Below are positions 25,876 through 33,783 of a stretch of DNA of 64,000 nucleotides, one piece after another. Origin of the DNA: Actinophytocola xanthii (GTDB lineage Bacteria > Actinomycetota > Actinomycetes > Mycobacteriales > Pseudonocardiaceae); assembly GCF_001921205.1 (NCBI RefSeq), contig NZ_MSIE01000014.1, forward strand, positions 124,001 to 188,000. Reading direction: 5' to 3'. The notes under the pieces are model-generated. The model was not told where the DNA came from, searched no databases, and was given only the letters and a program-made list of their open reading frames with translations. The position numbers and the translations under genes were made by a program. Positions within the stretch are counted from its first letter, which is position 1. The number at the start of each line of letters is the position of its first letter.

Positions 25876-26871
25876 ATGGTTAAGGGCATGCTGGAAACGA
25901 TGCCGGCAGATTCGGTGCACTCTTTGCTGGTCCGATATTCGGACAATCCGAGCGCTTTTCTCGCCCTGAACGGCGGCAACCGGTATTTCGCGTCGCCCGG
26001 CCAGGACGGGGTCGTCGCCCACCGCGAGTCGGGGCGGCACCTGGTGCAGTTCGCTGCTCCGTTCGGGCCCGACCGGGCCATGCTGCTGCGGCGGTTCACC
26101 GAGCATGCGCGGGCGCGGGGTCGTCGGGTGGTCGCCGTCCAGCTCCAGCGGTCGGACGTGGACCTGTACGCGGCCGCGGGCTACACGGTGAACCAGATCG
26201 GTGCCTCCTACGCGGTCGACCTCGCGGCGTTCACGCTCCGCGGCTCCCGGTTCGTCCGGCTGCGCAACAAGATCTCCCGGGCGCTCCGCGCCGGTGTCGA
26301 GGTGGCCGAGGTGCCGTTCGACCCGTGGCGGGAGCGTGTGGCGGAGCTGGACCGGGTCTGGCTGCGGGCCAAGGGGCGGCACGCCCGGCCGCTGGAGTTC
26401 CTCGTGGGCCAGCACGGCGGCGCGGTCCAGCGCTACCGGCGCCTGTTCGTGGCGACGGTGGGTGGCGAGCTGGTCGGGTACATCTCCTACTCCCCGGCCT
26501 ACGGCAGTCGGCCCGGTTGGCTGCACGACCTGTCCCGCCGCGATCCCGACGGACCGCCGGGTGTCATGGAGGCGGTCAACGCCGCGGCGCTCGAGGTGTT
26601 CCGCGGGGAGCGTGCTTCCTGGCTGCACTTCGGCTTCACCCCGTTCACCGGCCTCGACCCCGCGCACGAGCACGCATCGGCGAGCCGGTGGTTCCGCTGG
26701 CTGGCCGGACAGCTCGCGACCCGGGGCTCGGCGGTGTACCCCGCCGCCACCCAGCTCGCCTACAAGCTCAAGTGGGCACCTCAGGTGGTGCTGCCGGAGT
26801 ACGTGGCCTTCTCCGAAGGGGCGAGCCTTGCCGCGTTTGCCCGAATCTTTCGAGTGTCGAACGCGCTGTAG
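25876..26871 (+). CDS. LPG synthase C-terminal-domain (DUF2156) aminoacyl transferase, VlmA-type candidate
   Basis: A 331-residue soluble protein made of a tandem GNAT-like fold. RGSRFVRLRNKISRALRAGV (~123-142), LDRVWLRAKG and LHDLSRRDPDGPPGVMEAV are the hallmark motifs of the DUF2156/lysylphosphatidylglycerol synthase C-terminal domain, which transfers amino acids from aminoacyl-tRNA. No membrane flippase domain is attached, so lipid modification is not implied. In valanimycin biosynthesis VlmA transfers serine from seryl-tRNA to an N-alkylhydroxylamine. Lying divergent to an operon with VlmH-, VlmO- and VlmB-like candidates, it is the obvious counterpart. No dedicated seryl-tRNA synthetase is present. 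ATG 25876; a later ATG (25888) is possible, and an upstream TTG (25798) is not supported. Confidence 0.72.
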   Translation: MVKGMLETMPADSVHSLLVRYSDNPSAFLALNGGNRYFASPGQDGVVAHRESGRHLVQFAAPFGPDRAMLLRRFTEHARARGRRVVAVQLQRSDVDLYAAAGYTVNQIGASYAVDLAAFTLRGSRFVRLRNKISRALRAGVEVAEVPFDPWRERVAELDRVWLRAKGRHARPLEFLVGQHGGAVQRYRRLFVATVGGELVGYISYSPAYGSRPGWLHDLSRRDPDGPPGVMEAVNAAALEVFRGERASWLHFGFTPFTGLDPAHEHASASRWFRWLAGQLATRGSAVYPAATQLAYKLKWAPQVVLPEYVAFSEGASLAAFARIFRVSNAL

Positions 26872-27013
26872 CCCTATCGATTCGTTCCGAGCGTGCTGGT
26901 GGGGCGCGAAGCGGACGGCCGGCTCGTGGATGGCTCGCGCGGTCAGGCGAGTGTCACCGGTGTGTCAGGTCTCTCACCAAGCATCGGAGGCGAGTTGAAC
27001 AGGGAGGCGGGGC

Positions 27014-27853
27014 GTGATGGAGGACAGGCACCTGTCACCGGTGCCGGAGCGCACGGTGATCTTCAAGTTGTTTGGTTCGGTTGGATTGGTGCGGGATGGG
27101 CGGCTGCTCGCGATTCAGGGCGGCCGTCAGCGCACGTTGCTTGCGACATTGTTGATCAATTCCGGAAAGGTCGTCACCAAGGAGCAGTTCTTCGAGGAGT
27201 TGTGGGAGGGGCGAGGGCTGGCGAAGGCCAACAACGCGCTCCAGGCGTTGATCACCAGATTGCGAAAACTCCTCAGGAGTACCTTCGGTGACGATTTCGC
27301 CCGGGAGCGCCTGGTCACCCTGCCCACCGGTTACGTACTGCATGCCGAACCGGAGGAGGTCGACGCCAAGCTGTTCGAACGGCTGGTCGCCCTGGCTCAC
27401 GCCGAGCTGGCCGCGGACCCGGTCCGTGCCCGTGACCTGCTCGGCGAGGCGCTGGAGCTGTGGGACGGCCCGGTTCTGGAGGGCGTCTCCGGCGGTCCCA
27501 TGTGCCACAGCTCGGTACTCCACTACGAGGAGAGCAGGTTGGCCGCCGTCGAGGACCGGTTCCAGGCCAGCATCGTCGCCGGCATCCAGGGTGGGGTGAT
27601 CAGCGAGCTGAAGAAGATGGCCATGCTCTACCCGTGGCGGGAGCGGCTGGCCGAGATGCTGATGGTCGCGCTGTACCGGTCCGGCCGCCAGGCCGACGCC
27701 CTGCGGGAGTACAACCTGGTCAGGCGTCGGCTGGTCGACGAGCTGGGGATGGAGCCCTCCTCGATGCTCCAGGACCGGATGCAGGCGATCCTCAACCACG
27801 ACCCGTCCCTGGACCTCCGCCCGGACGGAGGGCGGCGGCAGGCGTTCGGATAA
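27014..27853 (+). CDS. SARP-family transcriptional activator (first)
   Basis: A 279-residue SARP: winged-helix OmpR-type DNA-binding domain at ~15-105 (GGRQRTLLATLLINSGKVVTKEQFFEELW) and bacterial transcriptional activation domain at ~115-260 (FERLVALAHAEL...RRLVDELGMEPSSML). GTG 27014 or ATG 27017, both served by AGGGAGG at 27001. SARPs bind direct repeats near -35 boxes and switch on antibiotic operons. Its place next to the biosynthetic genes makes it the probable pathway-specific activator. It ends in a strong hairpin. Confidence 0.88.
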   Translation: MMEDRHLSPVPERTVIFKLFGSVGLVRDGRLLAIQGGRQRTLLATLLINSGKVVTKEQFFEELWEGRGLAKANNALQALITRLRKLLRSTFGDDFARERLVTLPTGYVLHAEPEEVDAKLFERLVALAHAELAADPVRARDLLGEALELWDGPVLEGVSGGPMCHSSVLHYEESRLAAVEDRFQASIVAGIQGGVISELKKMAMLYPWRERLAEMLMVALYRSGRQADALREYNLVRRRLVDELGMEPSSMLQDRMQAILNHDPSLDLRPDGGRRQAFG

Positions 27854-27888
27854 GTGGTTGTCGTAGCAACCTGAGCAACCCATAGTGA

Positions 27889-27928
27889 CACCCTGCGCGG
27901 CTCTACCGAGAGGTAACCGCGCAGGGTG
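27889..27928 (+). terminator. Long hairpin terminator after the first SARP gene
   Basis: CACCCTGCGCGG and its perfect 12-base complement, enclosing a nested CTC/GAG stem, 36 bp after the SARP stop and 40 bp before the first ARE-like box. It isolates the next promoter from read-through. Confidence 0.7.
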
Positions 27929-27970
27929 ACTACTGCGCTGACCTGCGGAATCCTTAACCCAGAGGTAAAA

Positions 27971-27990
27971 AGACCAATCGGTCGGTTTCT
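27971..27990. promoter_or_regulatory. ARE-like GBL-receptor box, upstream copy
   Basis: AGACCAATCGGTCGGTTTCT matches the ANACNNACYNNNCGGTTT core of autoregulatory elements with about one mismatch. It is one of two such boxes in tandem before the second SARP gene. Confidence 0.5.
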
Positions 27991-27991
27991 A

Positions 27992-28022
27992 TTGACAAAC
28001 CGGTCGGTCGGTTTTGTAGTCT
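27992..28022 (+). promoter_or_regulatory. Promoter of the second SARP gene overlapped by an ARE-like box
   Basis: TTGACA (27992-27997) and TAGTCT (28017-28022) are spaced by 19 bp (GTAGTC gives 18). The spacer is filled by a dyad from 27995 to 28017: ACAAACCG on the left, CGGTTTTGT on the right, around GTCGGT. Bound GBL receptor would block RNA polymerase directly, the usual arrangement for ArpA/ScbR-type repression of a SARP gene. Confidence 0.6.
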
Positions 28023-28092
28023 TGAGGCGCGGCCGAGCCGATGTCGATCAAACCGGTTGGCAGGCGGTCGCCACAGGCCACAGGAGACCGAA

Positions 28093-28914
28093 GTGGACAT
28101 TGACGTATTAGGGCCCTTAGTCGCGCGTCAAAGTGGCACGTCGGTGGTTCCGACCGCCGCGAAGCCCCGTAAGGTGTTGGCGATGCTCACCGTGCATGCC
28201 GACCAGGTCGTGCCGATGGCGTCTCTGTTCGAGGAGCTGTGGGGCGAGGACATCCCGCGCAGCGCCAACACCACGGTGCAGACCTACATTTTGCACCTGC
28301 GTAACCTCATCGGCACCGCGCTCGACCAGTCGGACGCCGATGGACCGACCGACGCCAAGCGAGTCCTCGTCACCTACCCCGGGGGCTACCTGCTGGACAC
28401 CATGGGGGGACGGGTCGACGTGCGCGAGTTCGACCGGCTCGCCGCGCTGGGGCACCGGGCGCGGGAGATGGGCGACTACGAGACCGCCTCGCGCCACTTC
28501 TGTGACGCACTCGCGATCTGGCGGGGCCGCGCCCTGGTGGACGTGCAGACCGGTCCCCTGCTCGAGGTGGAGTCGCACCGCCTCGAGGAGGCCAGGCTCA
28601 ACGTCCTCGACCGCCGCATCGATGCGGACCTGCGGCTGGGCCGCCACCACGAGCTGCTCGGCGAGCTGGCCGGGCTGGTGGGGCGCTACCGCACCCATGA
28701 GGGACTGCACGCGCACCTCATGCTCGCGCTGTACCGGTCGGGTCGGCGTGGCGAGGCCATCGACGTCTACCGCAGGATGCGTACCGGGTTGGTGAACGAG
28801 CTGGGGCTGGAGCCGTCGCCCAGCCTGCGCCGGTTGCAGCACGCGATCCTGATGTCGGACCGGCGGTTGGCCGAGGTGGGCACCGAGCCTGCGGCATTGG
28901 ACCGGGCGGGATGA
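28093..28914 (+). CDS. SARP-family transcriptional activator (second), GBL-controlled
   Basis: A 273-residue SARP: DNA-binding domain ~5-95 (PRKVLAMLTVHADQVVPMASLFEELWGEDIP) and activation domain ~110-260 (VREFDRLAALGHRAR...GLVNELGLEPSPSL). The GTG at 28093 follows AGGAG by 6 bp and gives the canonical start DIDVLGPL; the longer reading from 28057 is not supported. Its promoter is covered by two ARE-like boxes, so this gene is the likely direct target of the GBL receptor and the link between signal and pathway. Confidence 0.9.
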   Translation: MDIDVLGPLVARQSGTSVVPTAAKPRKVLAMLTVHADQVVPMASLFEELWGEDIPRSANTTVQTYILHLRNLIGTALDQSDADGPTDAKRVLVTYPGGYLLDTMGGRVDVREFDRLAALGHRAREMGDYETASRHFCDALAIWRGRALVDVQTGPLLEVESHRLEEARLNVLDRRIDADLRLGRHHELLGELAGLVGRYRTHEGLHAHLMLALYRSGRRGEAIDVYRRMRTGLVNELGLEPSPSLRRLQHAILMSDRRLAEVGTEPAALDRAG

Positions 28915-29047
28915 CCCGTTGGCGCCGCCGGACGGACCGGGGGTAAGGTCGCGGCGACGCGTCCTGCTTCGGCATATGAGCCAGGGAGTGATCCCTCGCA
29001 TGGAGATTCCGTTCATCCGTTGAGCGGATAGTGGCCCGGGACGTGTC

Positions 29048-29680
29048 GTGACCAAACAGTCAAGATCTGAGAACACCCGGTTGCACCTCGTGCGATCGGC
29101 GGCGGAGCTGTTCGACCGCAACGGGTTCTCAGGTGCCACGCTGGAGGATGTCAGCCGGGCCGCGGGGGTTACCAAGGGGGCCTTCTACTTCCACTTTTCC
29201 TCCAAGGACGAGTTGGCGGGTGCGATCCAGGCGGAGGCGTGCACGATGTTGCGGGGTGCGGTCTACCGCGCCCTCGGTGACGGGGCCGACGTGCTGCAGT
29301 CGCTGGTCGACCTGACCCACGAGATCGGGCACTGGCTCGAACACGAGCCGGTCGTGCGGGCGAGTCTGCGCACGGCGCGGGAGTGCGGACACCGCGGTGC
29401 TCCCTTTCTGGACTTCTACGTCGATCTGCTCTCGGCGGTGGAGACGATGCTGATCAGTGCTGAGCAGGCGGGGGACCTCCACGAGTCGGTGGCGATCGAG
29501 CAGGCGAGCACGCTGGTGCTCACGATGTGCGCTGGCGTGGAGATGTTGTGGTGGTCGGGGATCAGGCAGGGCAGCGTCCGCGAGAGCCTGCGCGAGATGT
29601 GGACGCTGATCCTGCCTGGTCTCGCGGCCGAGGGTGATGTGCAGAAGATCGATCCGAGAGGCCGCGTCGCCCTCAACTGA
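29048..29680 (+). CDS. TetR-family regulator, GBL receptor/pseudoreceptor-like
   Basis: A 210-residue protein. The N-terminal HTH (ENTRLHLVRSAAELFDRNGFSGATLEDVSRAAGVTKGAFYFHF) matches the ArpA/ScbR subfamily. The ligand domain has HEPVVRASLRTARECG and MLWWSGIRQGSV, closer to pseudoreceptors (JadR2/ScbR2 type) than to true GBL receptors. Such proteins often bind late metabolites and repress SARP genes or receptor genes. GTG 29048 starts the protein in the family-typical way. It lies between the second SARP and the aldo/keto reductase. Confidence 0.82.
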   Translation: MTKQSRSENTRLHLVRSAAELFDRNGFSGATLEDVSRAAGVTKGAFYFHFSSKDELAGAIQAEACTMLRGAVYRALGDGADVLQSLVDLTHEIGHWLEHEPVVRASLRTARECGHRGAPFLDFYVDLLSAVETMLISAEQAGDLHESVAIEQASTLVLTMCAGVEMLWWSGIRQGSVRESLREMWTLILPGLAAEGDVQKIDPRGRVALN

Positions 29681-29703
29681 CCGGTTCGGTGACCGTTGTC
29701 GTG

Positions 29704-30717
29704 TCACCAGGGCAGGGGGAGTCGACCGTCGACGGGTACGGGCGCGGGGCCGGACACCCCGTCGAGGCGGGCGCGCACCTCGACAGGCAGGTCGAGCTCG
29801 AAGCCGGGCAACGACGTCTCGTACTGTTCGGGCGTGCGGGGGCCGAGCACGACCGAAGTCACCTCGGGCCGGTCGAGCACCCAGGCGACGGCGACCGCCG
29901 CCGGCGTGGTGCCGAGCTCGTCGGCCACGCGGTGAACCTCCTCGGCCACCGCCAGCCGGCGCTCGTTGAGCTGGTCGTCCACCCACCGGCGCGCGGTGTC
30001 GGTGGCGAGGGCGAGCACCTTTCCCAGCCGGGTGGAGGGCGCCGGCGCGGCGTCCCGCTGGTAACGCCCGCCGAGAACGCCGCCGCCGAGAACGCCGTAG
30101 GCCAGGACGCCCACCCCGTGGGCCGCGCACACCGGGAGAATCTCCGCCTCGATGTCCCGGCACACCAGGGAGAACTGGGCCTGCAGGCTGACCGCGGGCG
30201 TGCCGCCGACCCGTTCCGCGGCCCACTGCGCCTCGACGAGCTGGGCGGCGGTCAGGTTGGAAACGCCGAGGTAGCGGACCTTGCCCGCGCGGACGAAGCC
30301 GTCGAGGGTGGCCATGGTTTCCTCGATGGGGGTGCCGGGGTCCCACTTGTGGCACTGGTAAAGGTCGACGTAGTCGGTGCCCAGCCGGCGCAGGCTCGCC
30401 TCCAGCGCGCGCGTCAGGTGGACGCGGGACAGCCCGCCGCGGTTCGGGCCGGGACCGTGGGGCTGGTACCCCTTGGTGGCGATCACCACCGCGTCGCGCC
30501 GATCCCTGACGGCGGCCCCGACGATACGCTCGGACTCGCCGGCGTTGTAGTTGTCCGCCGTGTCCAGGAAGTTGTGGCCGGCGTCGAGGTACGCGTCGAT
30601 GATCGGACGCGCCTCCTCCTCCGGTACCCCCAGTCCCCAGGCGGTGCCGAAGTTGGCGGTGCCGAGGCAGACCCGGGAGACCTGGAGGCCGGATCGGCCG
30701 AGTGGAGGGTAGTCCAC
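29704..30717 (-). CDS. Aldo/keto reductase
   Basis: A 337-residue (alpha/beta)8 NADPH-dependent reductase with the full tetrad: Asp and Tyr in DTADNYNAGESE, Lys in IATKGYQ, His in LYQCHKWD. GTG 30717 behind AAGGAG; the longer reading starts upstream of that ribosome site. It shares an 85-bp divergent promoter region, holding an ARE-like box, with the nitroreductase gene. It could reduce a GBL precursor ketone or tailor the pathway product; the sequence does not decide. Confidence 0.85.
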   Translation of the reverse strand: MDYPPLGRSGLQVSRVCLGTANFGTAWGLGVPEEEARPIIDAYLDAGHNFLDTADNYNAGESERIVGAAVRDRRDAVVIATKGYQPHGPGPNRGGLSRVHLTRALEASLRRLGTDYVDLYQCHKWDPGTPIEETMATLDGFVRAGKVRYLGVSNLTAAQLVEAQWAAERVGGTPAVSLQAQFSLVCRDIEAEILPVCAAHGVGVLAYGVLGGGVLGGRYQRDAAPAPSTRLGKVLALATDTARRWVDDQLNERRLAVAEEVHRVADELGTTPAAVAVAWVLDRPEVTSVVLGPRTPEQYETSLPGFELDLPVEVRARLDGVSGPAPVPVDGRLPLPW

Positions 30718-30740
30718 CGGGGTCAACTCCTTGACGTACC

Positions 30741-30762
30741 TACGTACCGGTCGGCATGGTAG
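30741..30762. promoter_or_regulatory. ARE-like box between aldo/keto reductase and nitroreductase genes
   Basis: TACGTACCGGTCGGCATGGT keeps the ACCGGTCGG core of autoregulatory elements; the outer right half is degenerate. It lies in the 85-bp gap of a divergent pair, so one site could control both genes. Confidence 0.4.
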
Positions 30763-30802
30763 TCCGGTTTTGGCGCCCACAGGGCAGTTCTGGGAGGAAA
30801 CG

Positions 30803-31372
30803 ATGGGCACTTCTCAAGATCGTATTCGCTTTCTGCGTGACCTGCGCTCCGTGCGCCGCTACACGGACCGACCGGTGCCGGCGGAAGTGGTAGACGATCT
30901 GCTGAATGTCGCTCGCTGGACGGGAAGTTCGGCCAACCGGCAGCCCTGGGAGCTGGTCGTGGTCGAGTCCCCGGCGACGCGACGTGCCCTCGCGGAGGCC
31001 GGTGGAAGCCCCGGGCACGCCCCGTTGGTCGACGCGCCACTGGTGATCGCCGTGGTCCTGGACTCGCCGGCGGCCGGCTTCGACGGCGGGCGGCTGTGTG
31101 AGCGCGTGCTGTTGGCCGCCTCGGCCCACGGGCTCGGCGCGAGCCTGGTGGGTTTCAAGGACGGCGCCGAGGCAGCGGCCAAGGCGGTACTGGGTGTTCC
31201 GGCGGACCGGGTGATGCCCAGGGTGGTGGTCGCCGGGTACCCGGCGGATGCCGGCGCGCGCCTGGTGAGCGTGGAGCGGACGGTCGACAACCGGCTGCCG
31301 CTGGAGCGGTTACCGGTGGGACGTAAGCCTTTGGCGAGGTTTGTGCACCGGGAGCGCTACGGCCCGGCGTGA
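30803..31372 (+). CDS. Nitroreductase-family flavoprotein
   Basis: A 189-residue FMN-binding nitroreductase fold: RSVRRYTDRPVPAEVV (~15-30) and SSANRQPWELVVVE (~42-55) bind the phosphate and isoalloxazine. ATG 30803 is preceded by GGGAGG. Some family members act as flavin reductases; the N-hydroxylase candidate at 22857 needs a source of reduced flavin and no other reductase lies in the region, so this is one possible partner (inference). Alternatively it is a stand-alone enone or nitro reductase. Confidence 0.8.
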   Translation: MGTSQDRIRFLRDLRSVRRYTDRPVPAEVVDDLLNVARWTGSSANRQPWELVVVESPATRRALAEAGGSPGHAPLVDAPLVIAVVLDSPAAGFDGGRLCERVLLAASAHGLGASLVGFKDGAEAAAKAVLGVPADRVMPRVVVAGYPADAGARLVSVERTVDNRLPLERLPVGRKPLARFVHRERYGPA

Positions 31373-31741
31373 GACCGTCCGACGTTCGGTGCACGGCTCG
31401 CTCGGCGAACAGCGGGGACGCGGTGAGCTGAACGGCGCATCGTCGTGTGGTGAACGGGGGGAGCTGAGCCAAGATCGTTCCGCGTCGGCACGGTATAGGA
31501 TTTTCTTTGGGGGAGCCGAACGGCGGGCCGCCGACGGCTGAACGGTGTACGCGTGCGGTCTCAGATGGACCCTTGTCGGGATGAGGTGGGTACAGCTGTC
31601 TCCACAACGCCGGAGGGTGAGCCGCGGTAGGGGAGCCACGGTCCGTGCGCTTCGGGTGACAGACACGGTGGGAGCGCGAACGAGACCGCCGCTACCGGAT
31701 GAGGACGGGCGACCTCGGCTGCCGGTGCGAGGTCGCGCCGG
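31373..31741. other. 369-bp convergent intergenic stretch without a recognised gene
   Basis: Lies between the ends of the nitroreductase and TetR genes. I see no convincing ORF, only a TATAGG-like element near 31494. A 9-bp-stem hairpin (GCGACCTCG...CGAGGTCGC, 31709-31736) sits 6 bp from the TetR stop and probably ends that transcript. Confidence 0.5.
31709..31736 (-). terminator. Hairpin terminator after the GBL-receptor gene
   Basis: A perfect 9-bp stem with a 10-base loop just beyond the stop codon at 31742. Confidence 0.55.
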
Positions 31742-32389
31742 TCAGGCCGTGGCGGCGGCAGTGGAGCTGGGTTCGCTGTCCCAGGTGATGGTTCCCGCGG
31801 GGACGAAGCGGGCTACCCGGCGGGGTGGGACCAGGCCGGGGAGGGCGATCCGCCACATGATGGTGAGGCGCTCGTGCACGTCGTCCCGGCCGGTCAGCAC
31901 GGCGGACTGGGTCTGCACACCCATGAACGTCGCCGAGACCCAGTTCGCCACGTCGCGGGTGTCCCACTCCTGGCGCAGGTCACCGCGTCGTTTGGCCTTC
32001 ACCAGCAGCTCGTCGACGATGTCGATCCAGCGCTCGTACACCGCGGCCTCCGGCGAGGCGAAGTTCGCCTCGATGACCAGGCGGTTCCCCGCGCGGACGC
32101 GGACGTTCGTCCACATGCTGTGCGCCAGGGCGTGGCTCATGTCGATCACGTCCTGGAGGCCGGCCTCCTCGGAGAGCGGCGTGTCGATCGCGCCCCACTG
32201 TTCGGAGACCAGCGCCCGGGCCAGGTCCTCCTTCGAGGAGAAGTGGAAGTACAGGGCACCCTTGGTCACGCCGGCCCTGGCCAGGATGTCCGACAGGCTG
32301 GCCCCGTCGAAGCCGCGTTCGTCGAACACCTCCGCTGCCGCGTCGAGAATCGCGTTTCTAGTGCGTTCTGCCCGGTCTTGCCGCGCCAA
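31742..32389 (-). CDS. Gamma-butyrolactone receptor, ArpA/ScbR type (TetR family)
   Basis: A 215-residue protein. Its start (ARQDRAERTRNAILDAAAEV) and HTH (LSDILARAGVTKGALYFHF) match ScbR/ArpA closely, and MWTNVRVRAGNRLVIE in the ligand domain corresponds to the conserved TNV-x-RAG-x-RL segment of true GBL receptors. The start is TTG 32389, behind GGGAGG; upstream in-frame starts lack a ribosome site. It is divergent from the AfsA-type synthase gene with an ARE in the shared region, the classical synthase/receptor arrangement. It should repress its targets until the butyrolactone accumulates. Confidence 0.88.
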   Translation of the reverse strand: MARQDRAERTRNAILDAAAEVFDERGFDGASLSDILARAGVTKGALYFHFSSKEDLARALVSEQWGAIDTPLSEEAGLQDVIDMSHALAHSMWTNVRVRAGNRLVIEANFASPEAAVYERWIDIVDELLVKAKRRGDLRQEWDTRDVANWVSATFMGVQTQSAVLTGRDDVHERLTIMWRIALPGLVPPRRVARFVPAGTITWDSEPSSTAAATA

Positions 32390-32537
32390 GCCGCACCTCC
32401 CTCTGGTGGCGTCGCGTCGTGCGCCGGCCCCCAGCATGCCACCTCTGGACGCTGGGCCGATCGCGTCACCCAGAAGTCCCGAGTGCCGGTCGACCTCCGC
32501 TCCAGAGTAGCTCAAGAGCGGCACAATGACCCCTCGA

Positions 32538-32559
32538 AAAAAAACCGGGTGGTAGGTAT
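32538..32559. promoter_or_regulatory. Autoregulatory element (ARE) between GBL receptor and synthase genes
   Basis: Read on the minus strand the 22 bp begin ATACCTACCACCCGG and end in a T-run, fitting ANACNNACYNNNCGGTTTKTTT almost fully. It lies in the 333-bp divergent region (32390-32722), in which I see no additional gene. It is expected to be bound by the receptor encoded at 31742-32389 and to control both genes. Confidence 0.65.
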
Positions 32560-32722
32560 GGTTCTGTTGTGGCCAACGCCACGTTCGAAACTAACCGAAC
32601 TTCGAGCGGCAGATCCGACTGGCCCCGACTCACCGCAGAGCCGGCGCACCCCGACAGCCGCGCCGCTCGGCTTGCCATCCAGCCACCGGGCAGTGAAGCC
32701 ACAGACTCATGAGAGGTTCGGC

Positions 32723-33670
32723 ATGACCACGATGACCAAAGGCCAGGCTGAGTCGTCGAAGGCGGACTTATGGAGCGCGGGACCGCTGCTCATCACGCAG
32801 TCCGTTCCGCCCGGCCTGATTCGCCGGATCAACAGTAGCGACGTCTTCGTGACGTATCTCGGCGTGCTCGCCGAGGACAAGTTCGAGGTTGGAGTCCGCT
32901 GGCCGGGCTCGCACAGCTTCTACCGCCCAGTGGCAGCTGATCTGCACGACCCGCTGCTGTTCCTGGAGAGCGTGCGGGAGGCGGGGGTGCTGATCGCCCA
33001 CGCCGGCTACGAGATCCCCAGGGCGTGCAAGTTCCTCACCCGGGACAAGCGGTTCCACGTGGCGGACCCGGAGGGCCTGCGCACCAACGGTTCCGACCCG
33101 GTCGACGTGACGCTCGTGGTGACCGCCCGCGACATCCAGCGGCGCGCCAGGAGCTTCGCGGGGATGCTGTTCGACGCCGAGTGCTACCGCGACGGGGTAC
33201 TGATCGGCTCCGCCGCCTACCGCTGGAGCTGCGTGTCGGCTCCGGGCTACGCGCGGCTGCGCGGGCAGTATCGCGACGCCGTGCCCGCGGCTCCTGCCGA
33301 CAGCTCCCCCGTGCCGCACGACCTGGTGGGCCGGTGCGCCCCGATCGACGTCATGCTGGCCGAGACGGCAGCCCGGAGCACCTGGCTGCTGCGGGTGGAC
33401 CCGGAGCACGACGTCATCTACGACCACCCGATGGACCACGTCCCGGGCAACGCGATCATCGAGGCGGGGCGCCAGGCGGCCCTGCTGGTGAGCAACCAGC
33501 CCAACGCGATCCCGGTGGGTGGTGAGCTCGACTTCCACCACTACATCGAGTTCGACCAGCCGTGCACGGTCACCGCGGTGCCGATGAGCGGCACGTCGAC
33601 CGTCCGGCTCGCCTTCGACCAGGGCGGTGTCCGCATGGTCGACGGGACGTTGAACCTGTACACCCCCTGA
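32723..33670 (+). CDS. AfsA/ScbA-type gamma-butyrolactone synthase
   Basis: A 315-residue protein with two AfsA hot-dog repeats (~40-170 and ~200-310). The second carries DHPMDHVPGNAIIEAGRQAA, the most conserved motif of the family. AfsA enzymes couple a beta-ketoacyl thioester to dihydroxyacetone phosphate as the first step of butyrolactone signalling. ATG 32723 follows GAGAGG by 6 bp. Placed beside the receptor gene and three SARPs, it makes a complete local signalling unit. The acyl chain of the signal cannot be predicted. Confidence 0.92.
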   Translation: MTTMTKGQAESSKADLWSAGPLLITQSVPPGLIRRINSSDVFVTYLGVLAEDKFEVGVRWPGSHSFYRPVAADLHDPLLFLESVREAGVLIAHAGYEIPRACKFLTRDKRFHVADPEGLRTNGSDPVDVTLVVTARDIQRRARSFAGMLFDAECYRDGVLIGSAAYRWSCVSAPGYARLRGQYRDAVPAAPADSSPVPHDLVGRCAPIDVMLAETAARSTWLLRVDPEHDVIYDHPMDHVPGNAIIEAGRQAALLVSNQPNAIPVGGELDFHHYIEFDQPCTVTAVPMSGTSTVRLAFDQGGVRMVDGTLNLYTP

Positions 33671-33783
33671 GACCGCCGTTCCGGCCGAGGCTCGGGCACT
33701 CGCGAGGACGCACGACCTGCGTCGCAGGCGCACCGCCCCCGTCACACCGGCGGGCGTCCCTGGCCTCGTACTCCTGGAGGAAC

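Noticed and set aside
28982-28996. AGGGA-N4-TCCCT dyad before the TetR gene at 29048
   Set aside because: Short arms and no match to the ARE consensus; could be chance in GC-rich DNA.
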